Under the pieces are notes generated by a model that saw only the letters and a program-made list of their open reading frames with translations, was not told where the DNA came from and ran no database searches. From assembly GCA_035499355.1 (NCBI GenBank), contig DATJYZ010000134.1, positions 1 through 64,000 of the forward strand: a stretch of DNA of 64,000 nt, written 5' to 3'. This stretch comes from JAEUPI01 sp035499355 (GTDB lineage: Bacteria > Pseudomonadota > Gammaproteobacteria > Burkholderiales > Burkholderiaceae_C). Positions within the stretch are counted from its first letter, which is position 1, and the number at the start of each line of letters is the position of its first letter. The position numbers and the translations under genes are program-made. Of this stretch, positions 28,520 to 37,819 are shown in pieces.

Positions 28520-30139
28520 TCACGCCGCCGTGGGCAGGTGGATCGTCACCTCGGTGCCTTCGCCGGTCGCACTGCGCACCGCGACCTCGCCTCGGTGCAG
28601 CTCGACGATGCGCTTGACGATCGCCAGCCCCAGGCCCTTGCCGCCGCCGCCGTCGGCGTCGCCGCGCGCGCCGGTGCCGCTGTAGAGGCGATCGAACAGG
28701 TGCTCGAGGTCGCCCGCCGCGATGCCGCTGCCGGTGTCGGCCACCGTGACCCGCACCGCCTGGCCGCCGCCGTCGGCGCGCAAGGTGACGCGGCCACCGG
28801 GCGGTGTGTGCCGCAATGCGTTGTCGACCAGGTTGGCCAGCGCGCGCTCGAAGAGTTCGATGTCGACCGCCGCGAACACCGAGGCCCCGGCCGCGCTGTC
28901 GTTGCGCAACGTCACGCCCTGCCGCGCCGCACGGTCGGTGAAGCGCATCACGATGTCGTCGAGCATCTCGGCCAGGTTCATCGTCATCGGTTGCAGCTTG
29001 AACTGCGGCTCGTCGAGCAGAGCCAGATCGCCGAGCGAGCGCACCAGCTGCGCGGCATTGCGCGTGTTGCGCAGCGCCACTTCCAGCAACGCGCGGTCGT
29101 CGCCACGCGCCGGATCGCCGGCCCAGCGGCGGTCGAGCGTCTCGAGGCAGGCGGCGGTCGCGGTCAGCGGCGAGCGCAGGTCGTGCGACAGGTTGCTGAC
29201 GCCCTCGCGGCGAAACTGGTCGAGCCGCCGCAGCGCGTCCCACTGCGAGCGCAACCGGGTCAGCATGGCGTGGAAGCCGGCGCGCAGGCGCGCGAACTCG
29301 TCGCCGCCTCGCCGGGGCGCGGCGGTGCCGTCGACCATGGCGGCCCCTTCGAAGCCTTCGCGCTGCGCGCGCGCGACCGCGTCGCTGAGGTCGCGCAGCG
29401 GCCGCGTCACGGTGGCGACGATCCAGGCAGCGCACAGCGTCATGCCGACGATCAGCGCCACCACCCCGGTCATGGCGGTGCCCGCCAGCGTGCTGCGATA
29501 GACCTCGGCGTGGCCGACGTTGAGGCTCGGGGGCTGACACACCAGGTACAGATAGCCTGCCGGCTCGGGCTCCGAGCGGATGACCGCGCGCGTCAGCGGC
29601 CGCGCGGCAATCACCGCATCGTGGCTCATGTGCTCGGGGTCGTCGCCCATCACGTACGGCGCCCGGCGCCGGTCGCCGGCCACCGCCACCGCCTCGCGCA
29701 CCGGCTGCAGGCGCACCTTGAAGCCGGGCGCCGGTTGCAGGCTGCCGCTGGCGGCCAGCACGTTGCCCTGGGCATCGAGCAGGTACAGCTGCGAGTCGGG
29801 CTCGAACAGCAGCAGATTGCGCAGGAAGCTGGTGAAGCCCTCGGCGTCGCGCGACTGCAGGTCGAGCAGATCCGGGTGCAGCGCCACCACGCGACCCAGA
29901 AACGCGTTGGCGCGTTCGTACACGCTCTCGTGCTCGAAGCGCTGGAAGGCGATTGCCACCGTCACCAGCACACCGAGCGCGGTGACCACGCCGGTGGCGA
30001 AGATCGTCAGCGCCAGGCGCAGGCGGACGGTCAATGGTGCCCCCCGCCCGCCGAGCACAGCGGGTGACTCCCCGCGGGGGTGCTCGCTGGCACGGGGCGG
30101 CCCGGCGCGGCGCTTGCGAGCGCCGTCTGTCGAAGCCAC
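28520..30139 (-). CDS. Sensor histidine kinase (EnvZ/BaeS type)
   Basis: A membrane sensor kinase of 539 residues from a GTG at 30139, one base after the response regulator stop region. TM1 spans about residues 36-65 and TM2 about 217-243, with a periplasmic sensor part of about 150 residues between them. A HAMP linker follows, then the H box SNLSHDLRSP with phosphoacceptor His319, the N box LVDNALRHTPPGG, and ATP lid motifs VADTGSGIA and GKGLGLAIVKRIVE. The 35 residues before TM1 are unusually basic and Pro-rich; an in-frame TTG at 30034 would remove them. The ligand is unknown. Confidence 0.9.
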   Translation of the reverse strand: MASTDGARKRRAGPPRASEHPRGESPAVLGGRGAPLTVRLRLALTIFATGVVTALGVLVTVAIAFQRFEHESVYERANAFLGRVVALHPDLLDLQSRDAEGFTSFLRNLLLFEPDSQLYLLDAQGNVLAASGSLQPAPGFKVRLQPVREAVAVAGDRRRAPYVMGDDPEHMSHDAVIAARPLTRAVIRSEPEPAGYLYLVCQPPSLNVGHAEVYRSTLAGTAMTGVVALIVGMTLCAAWIVATVTRPLRDLSDAVARAQREGFEGAAMVDGTAAPRRGGDEFARLRAGFHAMLTRLRSQWDALRRLDQFRREGVSNLSHDLRSPLTATAACLETLDRRWAGDPARGDDRALLEVALRNTRNAAQLVRSLGDLALLDEPQFKLQPMTMNLAEMLDDIVMRFTDRAARQGVTLRNDSAAGASVFAAVDIELFERALANLVDNALRHTPPGGRVTLRADGGGQAVRVTVADTGSGIAAGDLEHLFDRLYSGTGARGDADGGGGKGLGLAIVKRIVELHRGEVAVRSATGEGTEVTIHLPTAA

Positions 30140-30140
30140 C

Positions 30141-30866
30141 TCATGTCGGTGAGTCGCGCATCTTGTAGCCTGCGCCGCGCACCGTCAGGATCAGCGCCGG
30201 GTGCATCGGGTCGGTCTCGAGCTTGGCGCGCAGGCGATTGATGTGCGTCGTCACCGTGTGCTCGTAGCCCTCGTGCGAGTAGCCCCACACCGCGTCGAGC
30301 AACTGCGCGCGCGAGAACACGTGTCCCGGATGCTGCGCGAAGTGCAGCAGCAGGTCGAACTCCAGCGCGGTCAGCTCCACCGCCTGGCCGCGCACCCGCA
30401 CGTCGCGGCGTGCCACCGCAATCTCGAGCTCGCCGTTGCGCACCGTGCTGCCGGCCCCCTGGTTCTGGCTCTGTGCCTGCCGCAACAGTTCGGCACGCCG
30501 CAGCAGCGCCTTCACCCGGGCCAGCAGTTCGGCCATCGAGAACGGCTTGGTCAGGTAGTCGTCGGCACCGAGCTCGAGCCCGAGCACCCGGTCGAGCTCG
30601 GTCGACTTTGCAGTCAGCATCAGGATCGGCGTCGCCCGCCCCTTGGCGCGCAGCGCCTTGCAGACCTCGAGGCCGTCGAGCCCCGGCATCATCAGGTCGA
30701 GGATCAGCAGGTCACTGCCGCGCTCCACCTGGCTGGCGAGCGCGGCCCGGCCATCGGCCACCGGCGTCACGTCGTAGCCGGCGTGGCGCAGGTTGAGCAC
30801 GATCAGGTCGCGGATGTCGGCCTGGTCTTCGGCAAGCAGGATTTCTGCACCCATCACGGCTTCCAT
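30141..30866 (-). CDS. OmpR-family response regulator
   Basis: A 241-residue DNA-binding response regulator partnered with the histidine kinase directly downstream. The receiver domain has AEDQADIR (acidic pocket), phosphoacceptor Asp57 in LILDLMMPGLDG, the LTAKS threonine and TKPF lysine. The C-terminal winged helix has LTALEFDLLLHFAQHPGHVF and VTTHINRLRAKLE. An ATG four codons later (30854) has the better-placed GGAAG. The pair is divergent from the ECF sigma gene at 31001, with a 134-base gap; a regulatory link between them is possible but unproven. Confidence 0.92.
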   Translation of the reverse strand: MEAVMGAEILLAEDQADIRDLIVLNLRHAGYDVTPVADGRAALASQVERGSDLLILDLMMPGLDGLEVCKALRAKGRATPILMLTAKSTELDRVLGLELGADDYLTKPFSMAELLARVKALLRRAELLRQAQSQNQGAGSTVRNGELEIAVARRDVRVRGQAVELTALEFDLLLHFAQHPGHVFSRAQLLDAVWGYSHEGYEHTVTTHINRLRAKLETDPMHPALILTVRGAGYKMRDSPT

Positions 30867-31000
30867 GGCGAGGCAGTCGCCCCGTCGTGGCGCGTTCTTA
30901 CATCGATGTTATCTGGCTGTGAGGATTGGTGAGCGCAGTGCGAGGCCGCACGACCACAGTGGCGCTCATCCGCCGACCGGCGCTCCACGCAAAGCCTCAC

Positions 31001-31528
31001 ATGGACCTCGCCCCCCGTCCCGACGCCGCACCCCTCGCCCCGCTGACCTGGAGCGACCTCACCGTGCACCGCGCGTTCCTCGTGCGCTATGCGCAGCGCC
31101 GCCTGCACGACCCAGCGCTGGCCGAGGACCTGGTGCACGACGTGTTCGAGGCGGTCATGAGCGGGCGCGCCAGCTTCGGCGGGCGCGCAGCGCCGCGCAG
31201 CTGGTTGGTGGCGATCCTGCGCCACAAGATCGTCGACCTGGTGCGCGAGCGTGTCGGCCACGACAGCCTGGACACCTGCGACGCCGACGACGAGTGCGCG
31301 CTGCCGTGCCCGCAGCCCCGCCCCGACGAGGTGGCCGAGCAGCGCGAGCTGCTGTCGAGCACGCTGGCGCGCATCGCGGCGCTGCCGGCTGGCTTGCGCG
31401 ACGCGATGCAGCTGCGCGTGCTGCGCGACTACACCAGCGACGCCGTGTGCTCGCTGCTGGGCATCAGCGAGCAGAACCTGTTCGTGCGCCTGCACCGCGC
31501 ACGGCGTCAGTTGATGGCGCTGAGCTGA
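31001..31528 (+). CDS. ECF-type RNA polymerase sigma factor without visible anti-sigma
   Basis: A 175-residue group IV sigma factor. Region 2 includes FLVRYAQRRLHDPALAEDLV and SWLVAILRHKIVDLVRER. Region 4 includes LPAGLRDAMQLRVLRDYTSD and the helix-turn-helix end GISEQNLFVRLHRARRQLM. ECF factors normally have a co-transcribed anti-sigma gene, but the next gene is convergent (31541) and the upstream genes are divergent. Its control must therefore come from elsewhere, or from the neighbouring two-component system. The ATG at 31001 is preferred over a start 25 codons upstream that lacks family similarity. Confidence 0.88.
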   Translation: MDLAPRPDAAPLAPLTWSDLTVHRAFLVRYAQRRLHDPALAEDLVHDVFEAVMSGRASFGGRAAPRSWLVAILRHKIVDLVRERVGHDSLDTCDADDECALPCPQPRPDEVAEQRELLSSTLARIAALPAGLRDAMQLRVLRDYTSDAVCSLLGISEQNLFVRLHRARRQLMALS

Positions 31529-31540
31529 GCGCCAGCGCGC

Positions 31541-32650
31541 TCAGCGCACCGGCTCGAACTTCTGCGCCCGGCGGCCGAAGCCCACTTCGGCGGTGTAGAG
31601 GTTGCCCTGCTTGTCGATCGCCAGGTTGTGCACCCACTTGAACTCGCCGGCCATGTGGCCGGTGCGGCCGAAGCTGCCGAGCAACTGGCCGTCGTCGCGG
31701 CGCAGCACGTAGATGCGGCCGTTCGCGCCGTCGGCGACGTAGAGGTGGCGTTGGGCGGGATCCTGCGACAGCACCATGTCCCACACCGAGCCGTTGGCCA
31801 GGGTCTGTGCCTCGACGCGGAACTCGGCCTTGAAGCGACCCTGCTTGTCGAACACCTGGATGCGGTCGTTGACGCGGTCGCACACGTAGACCAGGCCGTC
31901 GTTGGCGATGCGCACGCAGTGCACCGGGTTGCCGAACTGGCGTGAGGCCGGCTTGGCCGGGTCGTACGGCGGCTGGGCGTCGTCGTTCGGTACGCCGCCG
32001 TAAGCGCCCCAGTGGCGCCTGTAGGCCCCGGTGGCGGCATCGAACACGATGACGCGGCGGTTGCCGTAGCCGTCGGCGACGTACAGCTCGCCCGTCGCCG
32101 CGTCGAGCGTCATGTGCGCCGGCCGTCCGAGCTGCGTGCGACTGTTGCTGCCCTCGGTCTTGCCGGCGCGGCCGATCTGCATCAGGAACTTGCCATCGGG
32201 CGTGAACTTCAGGATCTGGTTGTCCTCGGGTCCGTTGCCGCCGATCCAGAGGTTGCCGTCCGGGTCGACCGTCACCCCATGCTCGACCTTCGGCCAGTCG
32301 TAGCCGGCGCCCGGCCCGCCCCAGCCGCGCAGGTAGCGACCCTTCTCGTCGAACTCCACCACCGGTGGCAGCGACTTGCAGCAGCGGTGCGTGACCGGTG
32401 CATTGGCCTTGGGATCCCACTCGTCGTTCAGCAGCGACGCCGGGCGATGCACCATCCAGACGTGGCCGTTGCGCTCGTCGACCGCGATGCCGGCCACCTG
32501 GCCGAACACCAGCTGCACGCCGCCCTCCTCGGGCAGCGGCTGCGGCCAGGCGGCGTCGACGCGGTACGCCGGCGCCGCGCCCGGCCCCGCCGACGGTTGT
32601 GCGCAGGCCGCGAGGGCCACCAGGCCGGCGACCCCGATCGTCTTCCACAT
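31541..32650 (-). CDS. NHL-repeat beta-propeller lipoprotein
   Basis: The 369-residue precursor has a lipobox signal (GLVALAAC, lipidated Cys16), so it is anchored in the envelope facing the periplasm. It then has repeated propeller blades of NHL/peptidyl-glycine lyase type, marked by GITVDPDGNLWIGGN-like units: VEHGVTVDPDGNLWIGG, MTLDAATGELYVADGYGNRR, CVRIANDGLVYVCDRVNDRI, LYVADGANGRIYVL and LAIDKQGNLYTAEVG. The start at 32650 follows GAGGAG at the right distance. Such propellers bind ligands or proteins; no catalytic residues can be assigned. It is convergent with the ECF sigma gene, 12 bases apart. Confidence 0.85.
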   Translation of the reverse strand: MWKTIGVAGLVALAACAQPSAGPGAAPAYRVDAAWPQPLPEEGGVQLVFGQVAGIAVDERNGHVWMVHRPASLLNDEWDPKANAPVTHRCCKSLPPVVEFDEKGRYLRGWGGPGAGYDWPKVEHGVTVDPDGNLWIGGNGPEDNQILKFTPDGKFLMQIGRAGKTEGSNSRTQLGRPAHMTLDAATGELYVADGYGNRRVIVFDAATGAYRRHWGAYGGVPNDDAQPPYDPAKPASRQFGNPVHCVRIANDGLVYVCDRVNDRIQVFDKQGRFKAEFRVEAQTLANGSVWDMVLSQDPAQRHLYVADGANGRIYVLRRDDGQLLGSFGRTGHMAGEFKWVHNLAIDKQGNLYTAEVGFGRRAQKFEPVR

Positions 32651-32819
32651 GGCGCGTCTCCTCGCTCGTTGCCCGCCGCGGCGGCGACGCGCATCGTGCG
32701 CGTTCGCCGTCACGCCGGCAAGGGCCGTGCGCTGTGTCAACCACGGCCACGTTTCCGCCAACCGGCAAGCCCCTGACGCTTGCACGGATTTGGCTGCTGC
32801 GGCAGAATTTGCCTAGTCA

Positions 32820-33329
32820 ATGATTGTCACGCCAATGGCACCGAACCCGAAGCCCCCCTGCTCGCTGTACGACGGCCGCAACTACGAGATGGCCGACAGC
32901 GTGGGGCACCAGCTGTTCAACGTGATGCAGCTGATGCGCCGCGAGGTCGATCGCCGCATGCTGGAGTACGGCCTGACCGACGCCCAGTGGAAGCCGCTGT
33001 GGATGCTCAAGCTCGGCCGCGCGACCAACGCGATCGAGTTGGCACGCGAAATGGCCATCGACGCCGGCGCGGTGACGCGGATGCTCGACCGCCTCGAGGC
33101 CAAGGGGCTGCTGGAGCGCGTGCGCTCAGCAGCCGACCGTCGCATCGTGCACCTGCGTCTCACGCCAGCCGGCGACGCGGTGGCCAAGAAGGTGCCCTAC
33201 GTGCTGGCCGCGGTGAACAACGATCTGCTGCGCGGCTTCAGCGAGGCCGAGTGGAAGCAGTTGCGCCGCCTGCTGGCGCGCATGGCCGACAACGGCACGG
33301 CCATGCAGAACGACAGCGAGGCCGCATGA
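32820..33329 (+). CDS. MarR-family regulator of the downstream efflux operon
   Basis: A 169-residue winged-helix repressor. The recognition part is AIELAREMAIDAGAVTRMLD, and the wing is LERVRSAADRRIVHLRLTPAG, both typical of MarR proteins. An ATG five codons later is also possible. Its stop overlaps the start of the outer membrane factor gene (ATGA), so it heads the operon marR-NodT-emrA-emrB and probably represses it until a toxic ligand binds. No clear operator palindrome was found in the 169-base upstream gap. Confidence 0.92.
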   Translation: MIVTPMAPNPKPPCSLYDGRNYEMADSVGHQLFNVMQLMRREVDRRMLEYGLTDAQWKPLWMLKLGRATNAIELAREMAIDAGAVTRMLDRLEAKGLLERVRSAADRRIVHLRLTPAGDAVAKKVPYVLAAVNNDLLRGFSEAEWKQLRRLLARMADNGTAMQNDSEAA

Positions 33330-34858
33330 AACTGACGATGAGGCTGTACCCGCACCGCTGCCCGCCGCGGCAGGCGAAACCGCAGGCCGACGAGCAGCGC
33401 GAGCCCCATTCGCTGCGCGAGGTGTCGCTGACCGCAGGCACGGCCGTGCTGGCCGTGCTGGCCAGCGCCCTGCTGCTGCTCGGTTGCGCCACCCCGAGCG
33501 CGGCGCCGCCGAGCCCGGTCATCGCCGAGGCGCGCGATCTCGGGGCGATGGCCGAGGCCGCGGCGTGGCCCGAGGCGCGCTGGTGGACCCGCTACGGCGA
33601 CACCACCCTGGACCAACTGGTCGATCAGGCGCTGGTCGGCCAGCCTTCGCTGCACGTGGTCCAGGCGCGCGTGCGCGTCGCCGACGCCGCGGTGCGCAGC
33701 GCCGACGCGGCGCGCTATCCGCACGGTGCGGCGACGGCCGACGCCACCTATCAGCGCTTCAGCGAGAACTTCATCTACCCGCCGCCGCTGGGCGGCGCGA
33801 AGGTCTGGACGGCCGACGTGCAGGCCGGCGTCAGCTGGGAGCTCGACCTGTTCGGCCGCCAGCGCGCGGCGCTCGACTCGGCGATCGGCCAGTGGCGCGC
33901 CACGCAGGCCGATGCGCAGGCAGCGCGCGTGCTGCTGGCCGCCAACGTGGCCGGCAACTACTTCAACCTGGCGCGGCTGATCGAGGCACGCGCGGTGTCG
34001 ACCGAAGCGCTGCAGCAGCGCGAACAGGTGGTCGGCATCGTGCGTCAGCGCATCAGCGCGGGCCTCGACACGCAGGTCGACCTCAAGCAGGCCGAAGGTC
34101 TGGTGGCGCAGTCGAAGGTCGAGATCGAGGCGCTCGGCGAAGCCATCGATCGCAACCGGCACGCGCTGGCCGAACTGGTGGGCACCGGTCCGCAGGCCTT
34201 CGACACACTGGCGCCGGCGCTCATCCCGATCACCTCGGCGCCGGTGCCCGCGAGTCTGCCGGCCGACCTGCTGGGCCGCCGTGCCGATCTGGTGGCACAG
34301 CGCTGGCGCGTCGAGTCCGCGGCGCGCGACACCGACGTGGCGCGGGCGCAGTTCTATCCGAACGTCAACCTCACCGCGTTCGTCGGGCTGACGTCGCTCG
34401 GCCTGAACCGCCTGCTCGATGCCGGCTCGCTGGTCTACGGCGCCGGCCCGGCGATCCACCTGCCGTTGTTCGACGCCGATCGCCTGCAGGCGAACCTCGA
34501 CGCGCGACGCGCCGAGGTCGATGCGTCGATCGAGGCCTACAACGGGGCGTTGCAGCGCGCGCTGCGCGAGGTGGCCGACGAGCTGACCGGGCTGCGCTCG
34601 ATCGAGCGCCAGCAGCTCGCGCAGCGCGACGCCACCGCGGCCGCCAACGCCGCCTACGACCTGGCGGTGCAGCGCTACCGCGCGGGGCTCGGCAACTTCC
34701 TCGTCGTGCTGGCGGCGCAGACCAACGTGCTGACGCAACGCCTGGCCGACACCGACCTCAAGGGGCGCCACCTGGCCAGCGAAGTCGCGCTGGTGCGCGC
34801 ACTCGGCGGCGGGTACGACGCCGGCGGCGTGATGCCGCAGACCACGGCGGCGCGCTGA
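33326..34858 (+). CDS. Outer membrane efflux lipoprotein (NodT/OprM family)
   Basis: The TolC-like channel of a tripartite efflux pump, 510 residues. A hydrophobic signal ends in a lipobox (LLLLGCATPS), though the cytoplasmic-side N-terminal extension before it is long (about 35 residues). Two OEP repeats follow, with the ARWWTRYGDTTLDQLVDQAL opening, the SWELDLFGRQRAALDSA motif and the second LPADLLGRRADLVAQRWRVE. The ATG at 33326 overlaps the marR stop. Located between its regulator and the emrAB-like pump genes. Confidence 0.94.
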   Translation: MKLTMRLYPHRCPPRQAKPQADEQREPHSLREVSLTAGTAVLAVLASALLLLGCATPSAAPPSPVIAEARDLGAMAEAAAWPEARWWTRYGDTTLDQLVDQALVGQPSLHVVQARVRVADAAVRSADAARYPHGAATADATYQRFSENFIYPPPLGGAKVWTADVQAGVSWELDLFGRQRAALDSAIGQWRATQADAQAARVLLAANVAGNYFNLARLIEARAVSTEALQQREQVVGIVRQRISAGLDTQVDLKQAEGLVAQSKVEIEALGEAIDRNRHALAELVGTGPQAFDTLAPALIPITSAPVPASLPADLLGRRADLVAQRWRVESAARDTDVARAQFYPNVNLTAFVGLTSLGLNRLLDAGSLVYGAGPAIHLPLFDADRLQANLDARRAEVDASIEAYNGALQRALREVADELTGLRSIERQQLAQRDATAAANAAYDLAVQRYRAGLGNFLVVLAAQTNVLTQRLADTDLKGRHLASEVALVRALGGGYDAGGVMPQTTAAR

Positions 34859-34892
34859 AGCACCGCCCCACGATCACGAAGGTTCCTCCACC

Positions 34893-36173
34893 ATGGCCTC
34901 AGAAGCTTCCTCGTCCAACGGCGCCAACGGCGCATCGTCCCGGCGCAAACCGGCGCTGCTCGTCGTCAGCACATTGGTGCTCATCGGTGCGATCGGCTAC
35001 GGCTCGTACTGGGCGCTGGTGCTGCGCCACCACGAGTCCACCGACAATGCCTACGTGCAGGCGCCGGTGGTGCAGATCACGCCGCAGGTCGCGGGCACCG
35101 TGCAGGCGGTGCTGGTCGACGACACCGACGTCGTCAAGGTCGGCCAGCCGCTGGTGCGGCTCGACCCGGCGGACGCGCGGTTGACGCTCGACCGCGCCGA
35201 ATCGCAGCTGGCGCAGACCGTGCGCGAGGTGCGCACGCTGTACGCCAACACCGCGGCGCTCGAGGCGACGATCAAGCTGCGCGAGGCCGAGGTCGCGCGC
35301 ATGGAATCCGAGGTCGCGCGTGCCAACGACGACGTGGTGCGGCGCAAGCCGCTCACCGCCACCGGCGCGGTCGCCGGCGAGGAGATGCACCACGCCGAAG
35401 CCACGCTGGCCGCCGCGCAGAGCGCCCTGGCCGGGTCGCGCTCGGCGCTCGCCGCCGCGCGCGAGCAGGCCGCCAGCAACCGCGCGCTGACCGAGGGCAC
35501 CAGCGTCGAGAAGCACCCCAACGTCGAGCGCGCCGCCGCCGCGGTGCGCGAAGCCTTCCTCGCGGTGCAGCGCAACGAGCTGCCGGCTCCGGTGGCGGGC
35601 CAGGTGGCACGCCGCACGGTGCAGGTGGGCCAGCGCATCACGCCGGGAACGCCGCTGATGTCGGTGATCCCGCTGGACCAGGTGTGGGTCGAGGCCAACT
35701 TCAAGGAAGTGCAGTTGCGCGACATGCGCATCGGCCAGCCCGTGAAGCTGCAGGCCGACCTCTACGGCAGCCGCGTCGAGTACGACGGTCATGTCGCCGG
35801 GGTCGGCGCGGGCACCGGTGCGGCCTTCGCCATCCTGCCGGCGCAGAACGCCACCGGCAACTGGATCAAGGTGGTGCAGCGCGTGCCGGTGCGCATCGAG
35901 CTCGACCCGAAGCAGCTTGCCGCGCACCCGCTGCGCGTGGGGCTGTCGATGGAAGCGACCGTCGACCTGCGCAACACCGAAGGCGCGCCCGTGCTCAGCG
36001 CGCAGATCCCGCAGCGCGCGAGCAGCCAGACCGCGGTGTTCGACACGCCGAGCGCCGAGGCCGACCGCCGCGTGCAGGAGATCATCGCCGCCAACCTCGG
36101 ACGCCCGGGTTCACGGGTGATGCCGTTGCTGGCGGCGCCGGCGATCGGCGCGGCAGCGTCGGTCACGCACTGA
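34893..36173 (+). CDS. emrA: EmrA-type membrane fusion protein
   Basis: The periplasmic adaptor that links the MFS pump to the outer membrane channel, 426 residues. It has a short cytoplasmic N terminus, one membrane helix (PALLVVSTLVLIGAIGYGSY), and STDNAYVQAPVVQITPQVAG, the hallmark of EmrA/HlyD. The lipoyl half-domains flank a long alpha-helical hairpin (residues about 95-200, rich in Ala, Glu and Arg). A beta-barrel region with VWVEANFKEVQLRDMRIGQP follows. It lies 34 bases after the outer membrane gene and 13 bases before emrB. Confidence 0.94.
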   Translation: MASEASSSNGANGASSRRKPALLVVSTLVLIGAIGYGSYWALVLRHHESTDNAYVQAPVVQITPQVAGTVQAVLVDDTDVVKVGQPLVRLDPADARLTLDRAESQLAQTVREVRTLYANTAALEATIKLREAEVARMESEVARANDDVVRRKPLTATGAVAGEEMHHAEATLAAAQSALAGSRSALAAAREQAASNRALTEGTSVEKHPNVERAAAAVREAFLAVQRNELPAPVAGQVARRTVQVGQRITPGTPLMSVIPLDQVWVEANFKEVQLRDMRIGQPVKLQADLYGSRVEYDGHVAGVGAGTGAAFAILPAQNATGNWIKVVQRVPVRIELDPKQLAAHPLRVGLSMEATVDLRNTEGAPVLSAQIPQRASSQTAVFDTPSAEADRRVQEIIAANLGRPGSRVMPLLAAPAIGAAASVTH

Positions 36174-36186
36174 TCGCCGAGTCGCC

Positions 36187-37803
36187 ATGAGCTCCGCCAG
36201 CGCGGCCGACGCCAAGGCAACCCCTTCGGCCGCGGCCCCAGCCCCCGCAGCGGCGGCCAGGCCGCACGCGTTCCCGCCGCTGCAGGGCGCCGAGCGCGCG
36301 CTCGGCACGCTGGTGCTGTCGCTCGCCACCTTCATGACCGTGCTCGACACGTCGATCGCCAACGTGTCGATCCCGGCGATCTCGGGCGACCTCGGCGTCA
36401 GCCCGGCGCAGGGCACCTGGGTCATCACGTCGTTCGCGGTGGCCAACGCGATCTCGGTGCCGCTGACCGGCTGGCTGACGCAGCGTTTCGGCCAGGTGCG
36501 GCTGTTCACGGTCAGCGTGCTGCTGTTCGTGCTGGCATCGTGGTTGTGCGGCCTGGCGCCGAACATCGAATCGCTGATCGCGTTTCGCGTGTTGCAGGGC
36601 GCGGTGTCGGGGCCGCTGATCCCGCTGTCGCAGACGCTGCTGCTGGCGAGCTATCCGCCGGCGATGGCCGGCACGGCGATCGCCCTCTGGGGCATGACGA
36701 CGCTGGTGGCGCCGGTGGTCGGCCCGCTGCTCGGCGGCTGGATCACCGACAACTTCAACTGGCCTTGGATCTTCTACATCAACGTGCCGGTGGGCCTGCT
36801 GTCGGCGGCGTTCACCTGGTCGATCTACCGCTCGCGCGACCCCGGGCCGCGCAAGGTGCCGTTCGACGCGGTGGGCCTGGTGCTGCTGGTGGTGTGGATC
36901 GGCGCCTTCCAGGTCATGATCGACAAGGGCAAGGAGCTCGACTGGTTCGGCTCGACGCAGATCGTCACGCTGGCCATCGTGGCGGCGGTGGGCTTTGCCT
37001 ACTTCCTCGCCTGGGAGCTGACCGACACGCACCCGATCGTCAACCTGCGCCTGTTCGCGCGGCGCAACTTCCTGGTCGGCACGGTCGCATTGTCGATCGG
37101 CTACGGCCTGTTCTTCGGCAACGTGGTGCTGCTGCCGCTGTGGTTGCAGCAGTGGATGGGCTACACCGCCACCTGGGCCGGCATGACGATGGCGCCGGTG
37201 GGACTGCTGGCGATCGTGCTGTCGCCGTGGGTCGGCAAGAACGTGGCGCGGCTCGACCCGCGCATGCTGACGACGGTGGCCTTCGTCGGCTTCGCGCTCG
37301 TGCTGTGGATGCGCTCGAACTTCAACACCAACGCCACGGTGTGGGTGATCCTCATCCCCACGCTGCTGCAGGGCGCGGCGATGGCGTTCTTCTTCATTCC
37401 GCTGCAGTCCATCGTGTTCAGCGGCCTGAGGCCGGAGCAGATGCCCAGCGCCGCGGGCATGTCGAACTTCGTGCGCATCACCGCCGGCGCGTTCGGCACC
37501 TCGGTGTTCACCACCCTGTGGGACAGCCGCGCCTCGCTGCACCATGCGCAGTTGACCGAGCAGCTACACCGCGGCAATGACGCCGCGATGCAGGCCCTGT
37601 CGCGGCTCGGCGCCTCCGGCCTGTCGCCCGAGCAGGCGAGCGGCATGCTCAACCGGCTGGTCGACCAGCAGGCCTACACGATGGCGGCGACCGACCTGTT
37701 CTACCTGTCGGCGCTGCTGTTCCTCGGCCTGATCGGGATCGTCTGGCTGGCGCAGCCGCGCGGCGGCGGTGCGGCACCGGCCGACGCCGGCGGCGCGCAC
37801 TGA
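36187..37803 (+). CDS. emrB: EmrB/QacA-type MFS drug exporter (DHA2 family)
   Basis: The inner membrane proton-driven exporter of the tripartite pump, 538 residues with 14 predicted hydrophobic segments. Family motifs are VLDTSIANVSIPAISGDLG (motif D1), the TGWLTQRFGQVRLF loop (motif A), RVLQGAVSGPLIPLSQTLLL (motif B) and WGMTTLVAPVVGPLLGGWI (motif C, antiporter). A Pro/Ala-rich cytoplasmic N terminus of about 30 residues precedes the first helix. Substrates are likely hydrophobic toxic compounds, but none can be named. It is the last gene of the marR operon. Confidence 0.94.
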   Translation: MSSASAADAKATPSAAAPAPAAAARPHAFPPLQGAERALGTLVLSLATFMTVLDTSIANVSIPAISGDLGVSPAQGTWVITSFAVANAISVPLTGWLTQRFGQVRLFTVSVLLFVLASWLCGLAPNIESLIAFRVLQGAVSGPLIPLSQTLLLASYPPAMAGTAIALWGMTTLVAPVVGPLLGGWITDNFNWPWIFYINVPVGLLSAAFTWSIYRSRDPGPRKVPFDAVGLVLLVVWIGAFQVMIDKGKELDWFGSTQIVTLAIVAAVGFAYFLAWELTDTHPIVNLRLFARRNFLVGTVALSIGYGLFFGNVVLLPLWLQQWMGYTATWAGMTMAPVGLLAIVLSPWVGKNVARLDPRMLTTVAFVGFALVLWMRSNFNTNATVWVILIPTLLQGAAMAFFFIPLQSIVFSGLRPEQMPSAAGMSNFVRITAGAFGTSVFTTLWDSRASLHHAQLTEQLHRGNDAAMQALSRLGASGLSPEQASGMLNRLVDQQAYTMAATDLFYLSALLFLGLIGIVWLAQPRGGGAAPADAGGAH

Positions 37804-37819
37804 CGGCGCGGCGCCGCGC

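Noticed and set aside
33197..34771. A 524-codon frame opposite the outer membrane efflux gene
   Set aside because: Shadow of the NodT-type gene, with no signal peptide or conserved features of its own.
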